Source: Nitratireductor sp.
Lineage (GTDB): Bacteria > Pseudomonadota > Alphaproteobacteria > Rhizobiales > Rhizobiaceae
Assembly (NCBI RefSeq): GCF_017794765.1
Contig: NZ_CP051236.1
Location: forward strand, 2,501-66,500
Direction of reading: 5' to 3'
DNA length: 64,000 nt
In this document: in pieces, positions 45,909-55,317 of the stretch
Position numbering within the stretch: position 1 is the first letter of the stretch
How the letters are laid out: every line of letters begins with the position of its first letter
Translations under genes and position numbers: made by a program
Notes under the pieces: generated by a model
Databases searched by the model: none
Told to the model about the DNA's origin: nothing
What the model saw: the letters and a program-made list of their open reading frames with translations, nothing else

Positions 45909-46265
45909 GTGGAAACGTACAAAGAGTTCACCTTCGAGGCAGCACACAAACTGGAGCCCTATTCAGGCCTTCACGGTCATTCCTTCAAGGTCTCGGTCCA
46001 TCTCGTCGGCGAGCCGGATCCTGTCTATGGCTGGGCCGCCAACCTCTACGAAGTAGAGAAGCAGATCGACGAGATACACAAGATCCTCGACCACACCTAC
46101 CTCAACGACATCGAAGGCCTCTCCGTGCCCTCGCTCGAGAACCTGGCTAAGTGGATCTACGACAAACTCGCGGAAAAATCCCCGGCTCTCCACCGTGTTG
46201 AACTGAAACGGGGTGCCGACGGGCAGGCAGAAGGCTGCATTTATCAGCCAGCCAAAGCGGCCTAG
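45909..46265 (+). CDS. 6-pyruvoyltetrahydropterin/6-carboxytetrahydropterin synthase family protein
   Basis: 118-aa protein of the PTPS/QueD family; QueD makes 6-carboxytetrahydropterin, a step in queuosine synthesis. Zinc ligands His13, His22 and His24 (EAAHKL, LHGHSF) are present, as are LDHTYLNDIEGLSVPSLENL near 60 and the end GCIYQP. The catalytic Cys of the C-x3-H-x-H motif is absent: Tyr18 stands in its place and the loop is shortened relative to E. coli QueD. GTG start at 45909 with TTTAGGAA upstream. It may be a non-QueD paralogue. Confidence 0.85.
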   Translation: METYKEFTFEAAHKLEPYSGLHGHSFKVSVHLVGEPDPVYGWAANLYEVEKQIDEIHKILDHTYLNDIEGLSVPSLENLAKWIYDKLAEKSPALHRVELKRGADGQAEGCIYQPAKAA

Positions 46266-46302
46266 GAACCCCTGACAGCCGTTCAGCTTCTTCATCGCAA
46301 TG

Positions 46303-46323
46303 TCGGGGAGCAGTGCTCCCCGA
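46303..46323. terminator. Hairpin between convergent QueD-like and tlpA genes
   Basis: Perfect 9-bp stem TCGGGGAGC/GCTCCCCGA with a 3-nt loop in the 65-base gap between two convergent stops. No T-run on either side, so it is at most a weak bidirectional terminator or an RNA-stabilising hairpin. Confidence 0.55.
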
Positions 46324-46330
46324 GTGCGCG

Positions 46331-47011
46331 TTAGTCTGAATCCGATAGAGCCGCTTCCACCAGCCGCTCGGCATCCGGGCTCCCCCATTCCGCGGGGCCG
46401 TTCATATGCGCCAGCAGACAACCGTCTTCGCCAATCAGCAATGTTACCGGCAGCCCCAGCGCCAGCCCCTGGCTCTTCAGGTCATTGAAGATCTTCATTG
46501 AAGCATCCCGGTAATAGGAGAGGGATCTGATACCCGTCTCCTGAAGGAAGGTCGTGGGCTTTTCATCATTGCCACGATCCACATTTACCGCGACAACCTC
46601 AAACCTGTCGGAACCCTTTGCGGCCTGCAGCGCGTCGAGTGCCGGCATTTCCTCCCGGCATGGGGTACACCATGTCGCCCAGAGGTTCATCAACACTACC
46701 CGACCCGAAAAATCCGCCACCGTCATCCGGTTGCCATCGGGTCCGTTAAACCCGAGGTTTTTGAGAGACCGGGGCGGATCGGCTGCAAGCATCGCCGCGA
46801 CGTGACCCGTTGCCGCATCGCCCACTGTTTTGGCTTTGGCCTGCTTGGCAGAACAGGCTGCATTGCCGGCCTCGGCAACAATCGGCGTCACCGCCGTGTT
46901 GCCATCCAGCCCGCCCTTCACGTATACCGCAATCGCACCCGCGATGGCGCCCGCAGCAACAGCCAGGACGACCAGACGGAGTGCCGGGAATTTTTGTTTC
47001 TGCTTCGACAT
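46331..47011 (-). CDS. tlpA: TlpA family thiol-disulfide oxidoreductase
   Basis: 226-aa membrane-anchored periplasmic thioredoxin (TlpA/ResA). Single N-terminal helix (about 11-31), then a redoxin domain with active site WCTPC (LMNLWATWCTPCREEMPALD near 125) and cis-Pro region LGLPVTLLIGEDG. In rhizobia TlpA reduces the copper-delivery proteins of cytochrome oxidase. An extra Cys (NAACSAK) precedes the domain. The ATG at 47011 gives the family start; it is divergent from argH across only 29 bases. Confidence 0.92.
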   Translation of the reverse strand: MSKQKQKFPALRLVVLAVAAGAIAGAIAVYVKGGLDGNTAVTPIVAEAGNAACSAKQAKAKTVGDAATGHVAAMLAADPPRSLKNLGFNGPDGNRMTVADFSGRVVLMNLWATWCTPCREEMPALDALQAAKGSDRFEVVAVNVDRGNDEKPTTFLQETGIRSLSYYRDASMKIFNDLKSQGLALGLPVTLLIGEDGCLLAHMNGPAEWGSPDAERLVEAALSDSD

Positions 47012-47040
47012 TCTTTTTTCCACACTAGCGCCCGGTTATC

Positions 47041-48465
47041 ATGATGAGCGAAGACCAAGCCAGCAACCGCATGTGGGGTGGACGTTTTGCCTCAGGACCC
47101 GATGCCGTCATGGAGGCGATCAACGCATCCATCGGCTTCGACAGGAAGCTTTATACCCAGGACATCCGTGGCAGTCTGGCCCATGCCGCAATGCTGGCGA
47201 AGACTGGCATAATTTCGGCGGAAGACGAAAAAAAGATTGTTCACGGGCTGAACACGATCCTGTCAGAGATCGAGGCCGGAAAATTCACCTTCTCCGCGCA
47301 GCTTGAGGACATTCACATGAATGTCGAGGCACGGCTGGCGGAGCTGATTGGTCCTGCTGCCGGGCGCCTTCACACCGCGCGCTCGCGCAACGATCAGGTG
47401 GCGCTCGATTTCCGGCTCTGGGTCAAGGAAGAGCTGCAGCGCATCGATGCCGCTCTTGGCGGTCTCATCGAAGCGTTTCTCACCCGCGCCGAAGAGCACG
47501 CCGCCAGCGTGATGCCGGGCTTCACGCATCTCCAGTCGGCGCAACCGGTCACCTTCGGCCATCACATGATGGCCTATGTCGAAATGTTCGGCCGCGACCG
47601 TTCCCGTGTTCGTGACGCCATCGAACGCCTCGACGAGAGCCCGATCGGCGTCGCTGCACTTGCCGGCACAGGCTTCCCCGTCGACCGGCAAATGACGGCC
47701 GAAGCGCTCGATTTCCGCGAGCCGACGCGCAATTCCATCGACACTGTCTCGGACCGCGATTTCGCTCTTGAATTCCTGTCGGTCTCGGCCATCTGCGCCA
47801 CACATCTTTCGCGCCTGGCCGAGGAAATCGTCATCTGGTCAACCCCGCAGTTCGGGTTCGTGCGCCTGTCCGACTCCTTCTCCACCGGCTCTTCCATCAT
47901 GCCGCAGAAGAAGAACCCGGACGCGGCCGAGCTGATCCGCGCCAAGACCGGCCGTATCAACGGCGATCTCATTGCGCTGCTGACGGTGATGAAGGGACTT
48001 CCCCTCGCCTATTCGAAGGATATGCAGGAAGACAAGGAAGCCGTCTTTGACGCTGCCGAGACGCTCGACCTGATGCTCGCAGCAATGACCGGCATGGTCG
48101 GCGACATGGAGATCAACACGCAGGCCATGAGAAAAGCCGCTGGTGCCGGTTTCTCAACCGCCACGGACCTTGCCGATTGGCTGGTGCGCGAGGCGGGGCT
48201 GCCGTTCCGTGAAGCCCATCACGTGACGGGCCGCGCCGTGGCGCTTGCCGAGGAAAAGAAGTGCGGGCTGGAAAAACTTGCGCTGGAAGACCTGCAGGCG
48301 ATTAATCCGGCGATAAACGAAGGCGTATTCTCGGTTCTCTCGGTTGGAAACTCCGTCAAGAGCCGGACCTCCTACGGAGGAACGGCACCTGCCGAGGTGC
48401 GACGCCAGATACGTTACTGGAAGAAACGTTTGAAACGGGATGCAACCCCCGGCAAAAAGCGCTAA
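47041..48465 (+). CDS. argH: Argininosuccinate lyase
   Basis: Last step of arginine synthesis: argininosuccinate to arginine and fumarate. 474 aa. The fumarase/lyase signature is [20 protein letters not shown] near 280, and the N-terminus [20 protein letters not shown] is typical. Adjacent ATGs at 47041 and 47044; neither has a clear ribosome site. argH-lptM-lysA is the normal rhizobial order. Confidence 0.97.
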   Translation: MMSEDQASNRMWGGRFASGPDAVMEAINASIGFDRKLYTQDIRGSLAHAAMLAKTGIISAEDEKKIVHGLNTILSEIEAGKFTFSAQLEDIHMNVEARLAELIGPAAGRLHTARSRNDQVALDFRLWVKEELQRIDAALGGLIEAFLTRAEEHAASVMPGFTHLQSAQPVTFGHHMMAYVEMFGRDRSRVRDAIERLDESPIGVAALAGTGFPVDRQMTAEALDFREPTRNSIDTVSDRDFALEFLSVSAICATHLSRLAEEIVIWSTPQFGFVRLSDSFSTGSSIMPQKKNPDAAELIRAKTGRINGDLIALLTVMKGLPLAYSKDMQEDKEAVFDAAETLDLMLAAMTGMVGDMEINTQAMRKAAGAGFSTATDLADWLVREAGLPFREAHHVTGRAVALAEEKKCGLEKLALEDLQAINPAINEGVFSVLSVGNSVKSRTSYGGTAPAEVRRQIRYWKKRLKRDATPGKKR

Positions 48466-48501
48466 AACGCAGCGCACGCACTTTCGAGGAATGGAACGCT
48501 C

Positions 48502-48705
48502 ATGACGGCCCGTCGCACGCTCACCCTTGTCATGCTCGGTCTCGCGCTGGGCCTTGCCGCCTGTGGGCGCAAGGCACCGCTTGATTCGCCCTATGAGGCG
48601 GCGGTGGATGCGCGCAAGGAAGCTGAGCGCAACGACCAGCCTGTGCCGCCAGCGCCGGAGAAACCGGTTAAAGACCGCCCCTTCATTCTCGATGGCCTCC
48701 TCTAG
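48502..48705 (+). CDS. lptM: Small lipoprotein LptM (YifL-like)
   Basis: 67-aa lipoprotein with lipobox LAAC (Cys21) and the following CGRKAPLDSPYEAAVD. LptM/YifL members help assembly of the LPS transporter LptD in E. coli; in alphaproteobacteria the same small lipoprotein lies between argH and lysA. GAGGAA precedes the ATG. The mature peptide is about 47 residues, mostly charged and Pro-rich. Confidence 0.85.
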   Translation: MTARRTLTLVMLGLALGLAACGRKAPLDSPYEAAVDARKEAERNDQPVPPAPEKPVKDRPFILDGLL

Positions 48706-48779
48706 AGCAGTTCAGAAAGAGCTTGCGCCGCATAGCGGTGTCAGCCCGCGTCCCATTGCGCAGCCGAAAGTATGATGTC

Positions 48780-50051
48780 GTGAATCATTTCGAATACCGT
48801 GACGGCGTGCTTTATGCCGAAGACGTGCCGGTGCCCGCCATCGCGGAAGCCGTTGGCACACCGTTCTATTGCTATTCAACGGCAACGCTGACACGCCATT
48901 ACCGTGTCTTTTCGGAAGCTTTCGAAGGCCTTGAAGCGCTTGTCTGCTACGCCATGAAGGCGAATTCCAACCAGGCTGTTCTCACCACGCTTGCCCGTCT
49001 TGGCGCGGGTATGGATGTCGTTTCGGAAGGTGAGCTGCGCCGTGCGCTGGCCGCCGGCGTTCCCGCTGGCAGGATCCTGTTTTCCGGTGTCGGCAAGACA
49101 TCGCGTGAAATGGACTTCGCGCTCAAGGCCGGCATTCTCTGCTTCAACGTCGAATCGATGCCCGAGCTTGAGCAGCTTTCTGCCCGCGCCACCGCCCTGG
49201 GGCTCATGGCCAACATATCGCTGCGCATCAACCCGGACGTCGACGCCAAAACCCACAAGAAGATCTCCACCGGCAAGGCGGAGAACAAGTTCGGCATCGG
49301 CTGGAAGGATGCGCGAGCCGCCTATGCACGCGCCGCCGGGCTTCCAGGCGTGAAGGTGACCGGCATCGACATGCATATCGGCAGCCAGATCACCGAATTG
49401 CAGCCCTTCGACGACGCGTTTGCCCTTCTGACGGAATTGACCGAAACCCTGCGCACCGACGGCCACGCCATTGAACATGTGGACCTCGGCGGCGGACTCG
49501 GCGTCCCCTATGCGGAAGATGGCGACCAGCCTCCCCTCCCCACCGCCTATGCCGAAGTGGTGCGCAAGCACATGAAGAAGCTCGGCCTCAAGGTCATGCT
49601 CGAACCGGGCCGTTTGATTGCCGCCAATGCCGGCGTTCTCGTCTCCGAAGTGATCTATGTGAAGGAAGGCGAAGCAAAGAACTTTGTCATCGTCGACGCG
49701 GCAATGAACGACCTCATCCGCCCGACTCTCTATGAAGCCTTCCATTCCATCCGACCGGTCGCCGAGACGCGGAAGGAGGCCGGAAGCATGATCGCCGACG
49801 TGGTGGGCCCGGTCTGCGAAACCGGTGACTATCTCGCACTCGACCGCAAGCTTCCACAGCTCAAAGCAGGCGATCTCATCGCCATTGGCTCCGCGGGCGC
49901 CTATGGCGCTGTTCAGGCCAGCACCTACAATTCGCGCCCACTGGTGCCAGAAGTGCTCGTGAATGGGGACCGGTTCCATGTGATTCGGGCCCGCCCCAGC
50001 CATGAAGAGCTGATCGGTCTTGATTCGATACCGGATTGGCTCACGGATTGA
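48780..50051 (+). CDS. lysA: Diaminopimelate decarboxylase
   Basis: PLP enzyme that makes lysine from meso-diaminopimelate. 423 aa. The PLP lysine lies in YAMKANSNQAVL near 60; GIDMHIGSQITEL near 195 and HVDLGGGLGVPY near 235 are signatures, and the C-terminal domain has CETGDYL with the active-site Cys near 360. GTG at 48780 gives the family N-terminus; the frame is open upstream to 48723 but non-conserved. Confidence 0.96.
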   Translation: MNHFEYRDGVLYAEDVPVPAIAEAVGTPFYCYSTATLTRHYRVFSEAFEGLEALVCYAMKANSNQAVLTTLARLGAGMDVVSEGELRRALAAGVPAGRILFSGVGKTSREMDFALKAGILCFNVESMPELEQLSARATALGLMANISLRINPDVDAKTHKKISTGKAENKFGIGWKDARAAYARAAGLPGVKVTGIDMHIGSQITELQPFDDAFALLTELTETLRTDGHAIEHVDLGGGLGVPYAEDGDQPPLPTAYAEVVRKHMKKLGLKVMLEPGRLIAANAGVLVSEVIYVKEGEAKNFVIVDAAMNDLIRPTLYEAFHSIRPVAETRKEAGSMIADVVGPVCETGDYLALDRKLPQLKAGDLIAIGSAGAYGAVQASTYNSRPLVPEVLVNGDRFHVIRARPSHEELIGLDSIPDWLTD

Positions 50052-50173
50052 AATGGCACGATACGCGGATCACAATTTCGCGTATCGCCTCGCCTTCGCC
50101 CGGTTTGCTGCTATCCTTGTAAAGGACAGGGCGCGCGATTCACGTGCGCTACGGCACCATGCTGAGAGCGTCT

Positions 50174-52750
50174 ATGGCTGAAACAACCCCTGGGCATGAA
50201 CGCACACGCAGCCGCTTCATCCGGCTTGCCCGCACCCGTTTTGCCACGCGCCTCACCATGACCATGGAGCGCTTCTGGCCGCGCATCCTGCCTCTTCTGG
50301 TCGTTATCAGCCTGTTCCTGAGCATTTCCTGGCTTGGCCTCTTTCGGCTTATGCCCGACACTGCGCGCTACGGCGTTGTCGCAAGTCTCGGACTGCTTGG
50401 TGTTGCCTCACTCTGGCCGTTGCGAAACTTCCGACGCCCGACGCCCGCAGAGATCGACAAACGCATCGAGCGCGCCAACCAGCTCGCCCATGAACCTGTC
50501 GCGGCCCAGTCCGATCACCCTGCAGGAAATCGTGACGGTTTTGCCGAAGCGCTTTGGCGAGAGCACCAAAAACGAATGGCCGGCAAGCTCGTCAATCTCC
50601 GTGGCGACCTGCCCAAAACCGGCGTTCCGGAGAGAGATCCCTGGGGTCTGCGCGCCGCTGCCGCCCTGCTTCTGGTGATCGCGGCAGCCTTCTCCAGCGG
50701 CCCCTATGGTGGCAGCCTCCTGGACGCCTTCCGGGCGCATGGCGGCGCCGAAGTCGTGCCGCCGCGCGTTGACGCCTGGGTGACCCCTCCCACCTATACG
50801 CGCCGCGCGCCGATCTACCTGACGGCCGAAGCCAATCGGGAGACAGAGCACTTCACCGCTCCGCACGGCAGCATACTCGCCCTCCGAGTCACCGGTGGTT
50901 CGGGCACAGAAACGCTCTCCTACCTTTCTGCCGACGACACAGAAAGCCCGATCGCCCCGGAGGGCGCTTCCCAGAGCGAAGCTCTGTCGGTGGACACATC
51001 CGCCCGGCGATTTACTGCAACATTGACGGAGGACGGAAAACTACGCCTGAAACGCGACGGTCAGGAGATAGAAGGCTGGCTTTTCTCGGTCACGCCCGAC
51101 AATCCGCCGGAAATCCGCTTTGCAGAAGACCCCAGGCGAGCCGTAAACGGCGCTTTGGAACTCGCCTATGAAATCGAGGATGACTATGGACCGGCGGAAG
51201 CACAAGCCCTGTTCGAACAGGCATACAATGCTCCCGATGCACGCCCCCTTTACAGCGCTCCCGATCTGCCTCTGACGCTGCCGCGCCGCGATGGCCGCAC
51301 CGTTGCCGCAAAAACCTCGCGCGACCTCACTGAGCACCCATGGGCCGGCAGTTCCGTGAAGATGAGCCTGCGCGCCGTGGACGATGCCGGACAGGAGGCG
51401 CGAAGCGAGGCAAAGCTCTTCACCCTGCCTGAGCGTACATTCACCAACCCGCTCGCCAAAGCTCTGATCGAACAGCGTCGCACCCTGGCACTCGATGCCA
51501 ACAAGAAGCCCCGCGTGCTGGCCATGATGGATGCAGTCGTGACCTGGCCCGAAGAAACCCTGAAAGACCTCTCTCAGTTTCTTGGCATCTCCGCAGCACG
51601 GTCAAGGCTGGAAACGGCCCAAACAGACGACCAGCTCCGAGATGTGGTGGACTACCTCTGGGAGATTGCTCTCATCATCGAAGATGGCGACCTGACGGCC
51701 GCTGAAAAACGTTTGCGGCAGGCGCAAGAGGCACTGAAGAACGCATTGGAGGAAGGCGCAAGCGATGAGGAGATCGCCCGCCTCATGGACGAGTTGCGAA
51801 GCGCCATGCAGGAGTTCCTCCGTGAATTCGCCGAACGCGCGCAGCAGAACCCGAACATGGCGCAGCAATTGCCGGAAAACAGCCAGATGCTGAACCAGAA
51901 CGACCTGGATCGGATGCTCGACCAAATCGAAGAACTGGCCAGGTCCGGGGCCCGCGATCAGGCTCAGGAGCTGCTTTCGCAACTCGAAAACATGATGAAC
52001 AATCTGCAGGCAGGCCGGTCCCAGCAGGGGCAGTCCGGCAATCAGCAATCGGAAATGCGTCAGCAGATGGACGAGCTCGGGAATCTGATGCGGCGTCAGC
52101 AGGAACTGATGAACGAAACCTTCCGCATGGACCAGATGCAGCGCGGGCAGCGAAACGGGGAGGGGCAAGAGGGCCAGGGTCAGCAGGGGCAACAGGGGCA
52201 GCAGGACCGGGGTAACGGCCAGCAGCCCGGTGAAGGTCAGGGCATGTCACCGCAGGAGTTCGCCGATGCCATGCGCGGCCTGCAACAGGGTCAGGGCACG
52301 CTACGGCAGGATCTGGAAAGCCTCATGAAGGGCCTCGAGGGACTGGGCATCAGGCCGGGTGAAGGGTTTGGTGAAGCCGGCGAAGCCATGGGTGAAGCCG
52401 AAGGTGCGCTTGGGGAAGGCGAAGGCGAGCAGGCCGTCGGCGAGCAGGGACGCGCGCTGGAAGCGCTGCGCCGCGGCGCGCAGGATATGATGAACCAGTT
52501 GCAGCAGGCCATGCGCGGCGAGCAGGGCGGCGGCGAACAGGGTTTTCGACAAAGCAACAATGGGCGCGACCCGCTCGGTCGCCCTCAGGCGACCACCGGC
52601 CCGGATTTCGGCGATTCCGTCGAGGTCCCAGATGAGATCGACACCCAGCGCGCGCGCCGTATCCTCGAAGCAATCCGCAAACGCCTCGGTGATGCCTTGA
52701 GCCCCGCGCTCGAAAAGGAATATCTCGAGCGGCTGCTCGACATGCAGTGA
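50174..52750 (+). CDS. TIGR02302 family protein
   Basis: 858-aa membrane-anchored protein of an alphaproteobacterial family with no known function. Two N-terminal helices (about 35-80) and another near 160-180, then an extracytoplasmic region, then a coiled-coil/low-complexity C-terminal third dominated by Gln, Gly, Glu and Met (about 530-810), and a conserved C-terminal segment VPDEIDTQRARRILEAIRKR. The ATG at 50174 is preferred; in-frame starts at 50144 (GTG) and 50159 exist. It follows lysA, as usual in rhizobia. Confidence 0.88.
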   Translation: MAETTPGHERTRSRFIRLARTRFATRLTMTMERFWPRILPLLVVISLFLSISWLGLFRLMPDTARYGVVASLGLLGVASLWPLRNFRRPTPAEIDKRIERANQLAHEPVAAQSDHPAGNRDGFAEALWREHQKRMAGKLVNLRGDLPKTGVPERDPWGLRAAAALLLVIAAAFSSGPYGGSLLDAFRAHGGAEVVPPRVDAWVTPPTYTRRAPIYLTAEANRETEHFTAPHGSILALRVTGGSGTETLSYLSADDTESPIAPEGASQSEALSVDTSARRFTATLTEDGKLRLKRDGQEIEGWLFSVTPDNPPEIRFAEDPRRAVNGALELAYEIEDDYGPAEAQALFEQAYNAPDARPLYSAPDLPLTLPRRDGRTVAAKTSRDLTEHPWAGSSVKMSLRAVDDAGQEARSEAKLFTLPERTFTNPLAKALIEQRRTLALDANKKPRVLAMMDAVVTWPEETLKDLSQFLGISAARSRLETAQTDDQLRDVVDYLWEIALIIEDGDLTAAEKRLRQAQEALKNALEEGASDEEIARLMDELRSAMQEFLREFAERAQQNPNMAQQLPENSQMLNQNDLDRMLDQIEELARSGARDQAQELLSQLENMMNNLQAGRSQQGQSGNQQSEMRQQMDELGNLMRRQQELMNETFRMDQMQRGQRNGEGQEGQGQQGQQGQQDRGNGQQPGEGQGMSPQEFADAMRGLQQGQGTLRQDLESLMKGLEGLGIRPGEGFGEAGEAMGEAEGALGEGEGEQAVGEQGRALEALRRGAQDMMNQLQQAMRGEQGGGEQGFRQSNNGRDPLGRPQATTGPDFGDSVEVPDEIDTQRARRILEAIRKRLGDALSPALEKEYLERLLDMQ

Positions 52751-52796
52751 TCCGCGGCTGGCGCAGATGATGAAGCGCCTTGCCTAACCTGGACGG

Positions 52797-53162
52797 TCAG
52801 GCAGCAAGTGCTTCGCCAACGCGCTGGCGCAGCTCACTCAGCGTGAAAGGCTTGTTCACCACACCCGAGACTGTGCCTTCGAGCTCGACCGCCCGTTCGC
52901 GCTGGTCCGCGTAGCCGGTCATGAGAAGCAGCCGAAGTCCAGGAAACGCGTCTGCGACGGCGCGTGCCATCTCAATGCCGTCCATTGCCGGCATACGGAT
53001 ATCCGAAAGGACGAGGTCGTAGTTTCCCGCCGTGGCATTGATCCTCTCAAGTCCCTCAAGACCGTCACCCGCGGTTTCCACGGTGTGACCGGCAGCACTC
53101 AACGCGCGGGCGGTAAAATTACGGACGGACTCATCGTCCTCGACGATCAAAAGCTTAGCCAT
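52797..53162 (-). CDS. Single-domain response regulator (CpdR-like)
   Basis: 121-aa receiver-only protein with the complete set: acidic pocket Asp9/Asp10, phospho-acceptor Asp54 (YDLVLSDIRMPAMDG), Thr82 and Lys104. No output domain. Its shape is that of CpdR, which is a protease adaptor for CtrA and others in Caulobacter; the identity is not certain from the sequence alone. No kinase in the window. It is convergent with the TIGR02302 gene. Confidence 0.85.
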   Translation of the reverse strand: MAKLLIVEDDESVRNFTARALSAAGHTVETAGDGLEGLERINATAGNYDLVLSDIRMPAMDGIEMARAVADAFPGLRLLLMTGYADQRERAVELEGTVSGVVNKPFTLSELRQRVGEALAA

Positions 53163-53233
53163 GGCCTGTTTTCACCTGATCCGATTACGCTTCGGTAAAC
53201 GAGCCAGCCATCACTTGTCTAAAATATTGCCGC

Positions 53234-53788
53234 TCAGCTATCACTATTGGCATCGCCTTTGACGACACCGACAAAAGGCAACTCACGAAAAGCGTGGGCC
53301 ACGTCCATTCCGTAACCGACCACAAAGTAGTCCGGGCATTCAAAGCCGACGAAGTCGGCATCGACTTCCGTTTGCCGCCGCGAATGCTTGTCCAAAAGCA
53401 CAGCGATTGAAACCGACTTGGCTCCCCGCGAAAGCATCAATTCGCGCGTATGCTTGAGCGTCTTTCCCGATTCCAGAATATCGTCGATGAGCAGCACGTC
53501 GCGGCCGCTCACATCATTATCGATATCGCGCAGCACCTTGATCTCGCCGCTTTCCGTTCCGGCGCCGTAGCTGGAGATCATGATGAACTCCACTTCCGGC
53601 GAAATGCCGACATCGTGCATGGCGCGGATCAAATCCGCCGCAAAGATGAATGACCCCTTGAGAACGGAGATGACGAGCAGATCGTCATAATCGCGCGAAG
53701 CGATGTCCTTGGCGAGTTCCAGATTGCGCCTGGCGATCGTCGAGGCTGAAAACAAAACCTCGATCTCCTTGCCGCGAACAACAGGCAT
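53234..53788 (-). CDS. hpt: Hypoxanthine phosphoribosyltransferase
   Basis: 184-aa purine-salvage enzyme that makes IMP (and GMP) from hypoxanthine (guanine) with PRPP. PRPP-binding loop VLLIDDILESGKTLKHT near 100, the SVLKGSFIFAADLIRAM segment near 42 and FVGFECPDYFVVGYGMD near 145 are typical. Located between the receiver gene and a hypothetical membrane protein, all on the minus strand. Confidence 0.95.
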   Translation of the reverse strand: MPVVRGKEIEVLFSASTIARRNLELAKDIASRDYDDLLVISVLKGSFIFAADLIRAMHDVGISPEVEFIMISSYGAGTESGEIKVLRDIDNDVSGRDVLLIDDILESGKTLKHTRELMLSRGAKSVSIAVLLDKHSRRQTEVDADFVGFECPDYFVVGYGMDVAHAFRELPFVGVVKGDANSDS

Positions 53789-53855
53789 GGGCGGCGAACT
53801 CCTGTCAGGGCACTTCCGGTGATTCTCATTACCCGGAACCGCGAAACCAGATGAT

Positions 53856-54488
53856 CTATGACGTATGAAACGTCACAGAGACGGACTTGATCCCTTCCCT
53901 AGGCGCGACAAGCCGACTGGAGAAGGGAAAGCGCGCGCCCGGACCGAGATGCTGGGTGTTTGTCCCCAAAAAATAGCGCGTTGTCGAGCCGTTTTCCGTG
54001 AGAACGTTGATCGAGATCGGCGGAAGCAGCACGAGACCATCGCCACCGTTGAGTGCGGCCCCGTCAACGATGAGCATGGCATTGTCTCCCTGCCGCTCCA
54101 CCCGTGATGTCACATCGACAAGCTGAAGAACCTGTTGAGGCTGATGGGATGCAAGAACATTCAGTTCCCGAACAAGGCTGTGCCCTCCGGATATCCAGAA
54201 GGCTCCGACCGTGATCAGGGCCCCGAACAACCAGAAGGCCGGCCCGGCACGTGAGTTCTTCTGTCGCGCGCTCTGACCGCCTGTTCTGAGCATATCGAGC
54301 CCTGCCACAACCTGTTCGGTCGAAGGCCTGGACACAGACGCAGGGGTGGTGGGGGCGGCAGCAATAACTGTTTCGAAGTCTGCATCAACCGCCTCACACG
54401 CTGCCGCGCCCAGGGGCTGCGCGTGCCGCACCGGGTCGGGCATCATGATTTCACCCGAAACGGGGCGTGTGCTGTCAGAGTGCCTCAT
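53856..54488 (-). CDS. Hypothetical single-pass membrane protein
   Basis: 210-aa protein with a disordered N-terminus (about 1-80, Pro/Ala-rich), one helix (about 84-101, AFWLFGALITVGAFWISGG) and a C-terminal extracytoplasmic beta-type domain. Its position opposite ftsE, and the C-terminal domain, resemble rhizobial zinc-ribbon proteins at this place, but no Cys pairs are present: the zinc ribbon is missing. Start at 54488 or the internal Mets at 15-16. It shares the 169-base control region with ftsE. Confidence 0.75.
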   Translation of the reverse strand: MRHSDSTRPVSGEIMMPDPVRHAQPLGAAACEAVDADFETVIAAAPTTPASVSRPSTEQVVAGLDMLRTGGQSARQKNSRAGPAFWLFGALITVGAFWISGGHSLVRELNVLASHQPQQVLQLVDVTSRVERQGDNAMLIVDGAALNGGDGLVLLPPISINVLTENGSTTRYFLGTNTQHLGPGARFPFSSRLVAPREGIKSVSVTFHTS

Positions 54489-54573
54489 GCAGGCAGACTG
54501 TCCTTTCGTGATCCACCTTTCCGGGGTAAATGGAAATGGTTAATGCTTCGCCATCACGCATATCAAGCAAGAG

Positions 54574-54589
54574 TTAACTTGCTATTAAC
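54574..54589 (+). promoter_or_regulatory. CtrA-type box upstream of ftsE
   Basis: TTAA-CTTGCTA-TTAAC matches the full alphaproteobacterial CtrA consensus TTAA-N7-TTAAC without mismatch. It lies 68 bases before the ftsE GTG and about 86 bases upstream of the divergent hypothetical gene, in the only AT-rich patch here. No other full box was found in the window. Confidence 0.7.
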
Positions 54590-54657
54590 CATGCGGGTTG
54601 ATGGTCTGGCAGCATGCGTCCAGGCAGCGTCCGCCACTCACAGAACGCAGGTTCCAC

Positions 54658-55317
54658 GTGATTCGATTTGAAAATGTCGGCCATAGATATGGGATGGGTC
54701 CGGAAATTCTCCGTGACGTCTCCTTCCACCTGCCCGAACGTTCCTTCCAGTTTCTCAGCGGCCCTTCCGGTGCCGGCAAAACAACGCTGCTTCGCCTGCT
54801 CTTCATGTCTCTTAAGCCGACACGCGGGCTAATCACCATTTTCGGGAAGGATCGCTCCGCGATCACGCGAACCGAACTACCGCTCCTCCGGCGCAATATC
54901 GGCGTCGTGTTCCAGGACTTTCGTCTGCTTGACCATCTTACCACCTACGAGAACGTAGCGCTCCCTCTGCGTGTACGCGGGCGGGAGGAATCCACTTATC
55001 GCAGCGATGTAATCGAGCTGTTGAAATGGGTGGGACTGGGTGAACGCATGCATGTGCTGCCTCCCATTCTCTCAGGCGGAGAGAAGCAGCGCGCAGCCAT
55101 AGCCCGTGCGCTTATTGAGCAGCCACGGATCCTTCTGGCCGATGAGCCGACCGGCAATGTGGATCCGCAATTGGCTCGCCGCCTGCTTCGGCTTCTTATC
55201 GAGTTGAATCGTCTCGGCACCGCCGTTCTCATCGCCACCCACGATCTCGGCCTGATGGATCAGGTGGACGCACGCCGCATGGTTTTGTCCGGCGGAAGGC
55301 TCGAAATCTATGACTGA
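54658..55317 (+). CDS. ftsE: Cell division ATP-binding protein FtsE
   Basis: 219-aa ABC ATPase that with FtsX links the division ring to activation of peptidoglycan hydrolases. Walker A GPSGAGKTTLLRLL near 36, signature LSGGEKQRAAIARAL near 138, Walker B RILLADEPTGNVDP near 158. GTG at 54658 gives the family start (VIRFENVGHRYG). It overlaps ftsX by eight bases. A CtrA box upstream suggests cell-cycle control. Confidence 0.96.
   Translation: MIRFENVGHRYGMGPEILRDVSFHLPERSFQFLSGPSGAGKTTLLRLLFMSLKPTRGLITIFGKDRSAITRTELPLLRRNIGVVFQDFRLLDHLTTYENVALPLRVRGREESTYRSDVIELLKWVGLGERMHVLPPILSGGEKQRAAIARALIEQPRILLADEPTGNVDPQLARRLLRLLIELNRLGTAVLIATHDLGLMDQVDARRMVLSGGRLEIYD

Noticed and set aside
48876..50003. 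375-codon minus-strand ORF
   Set aside because: Antisense shadow of lysA.
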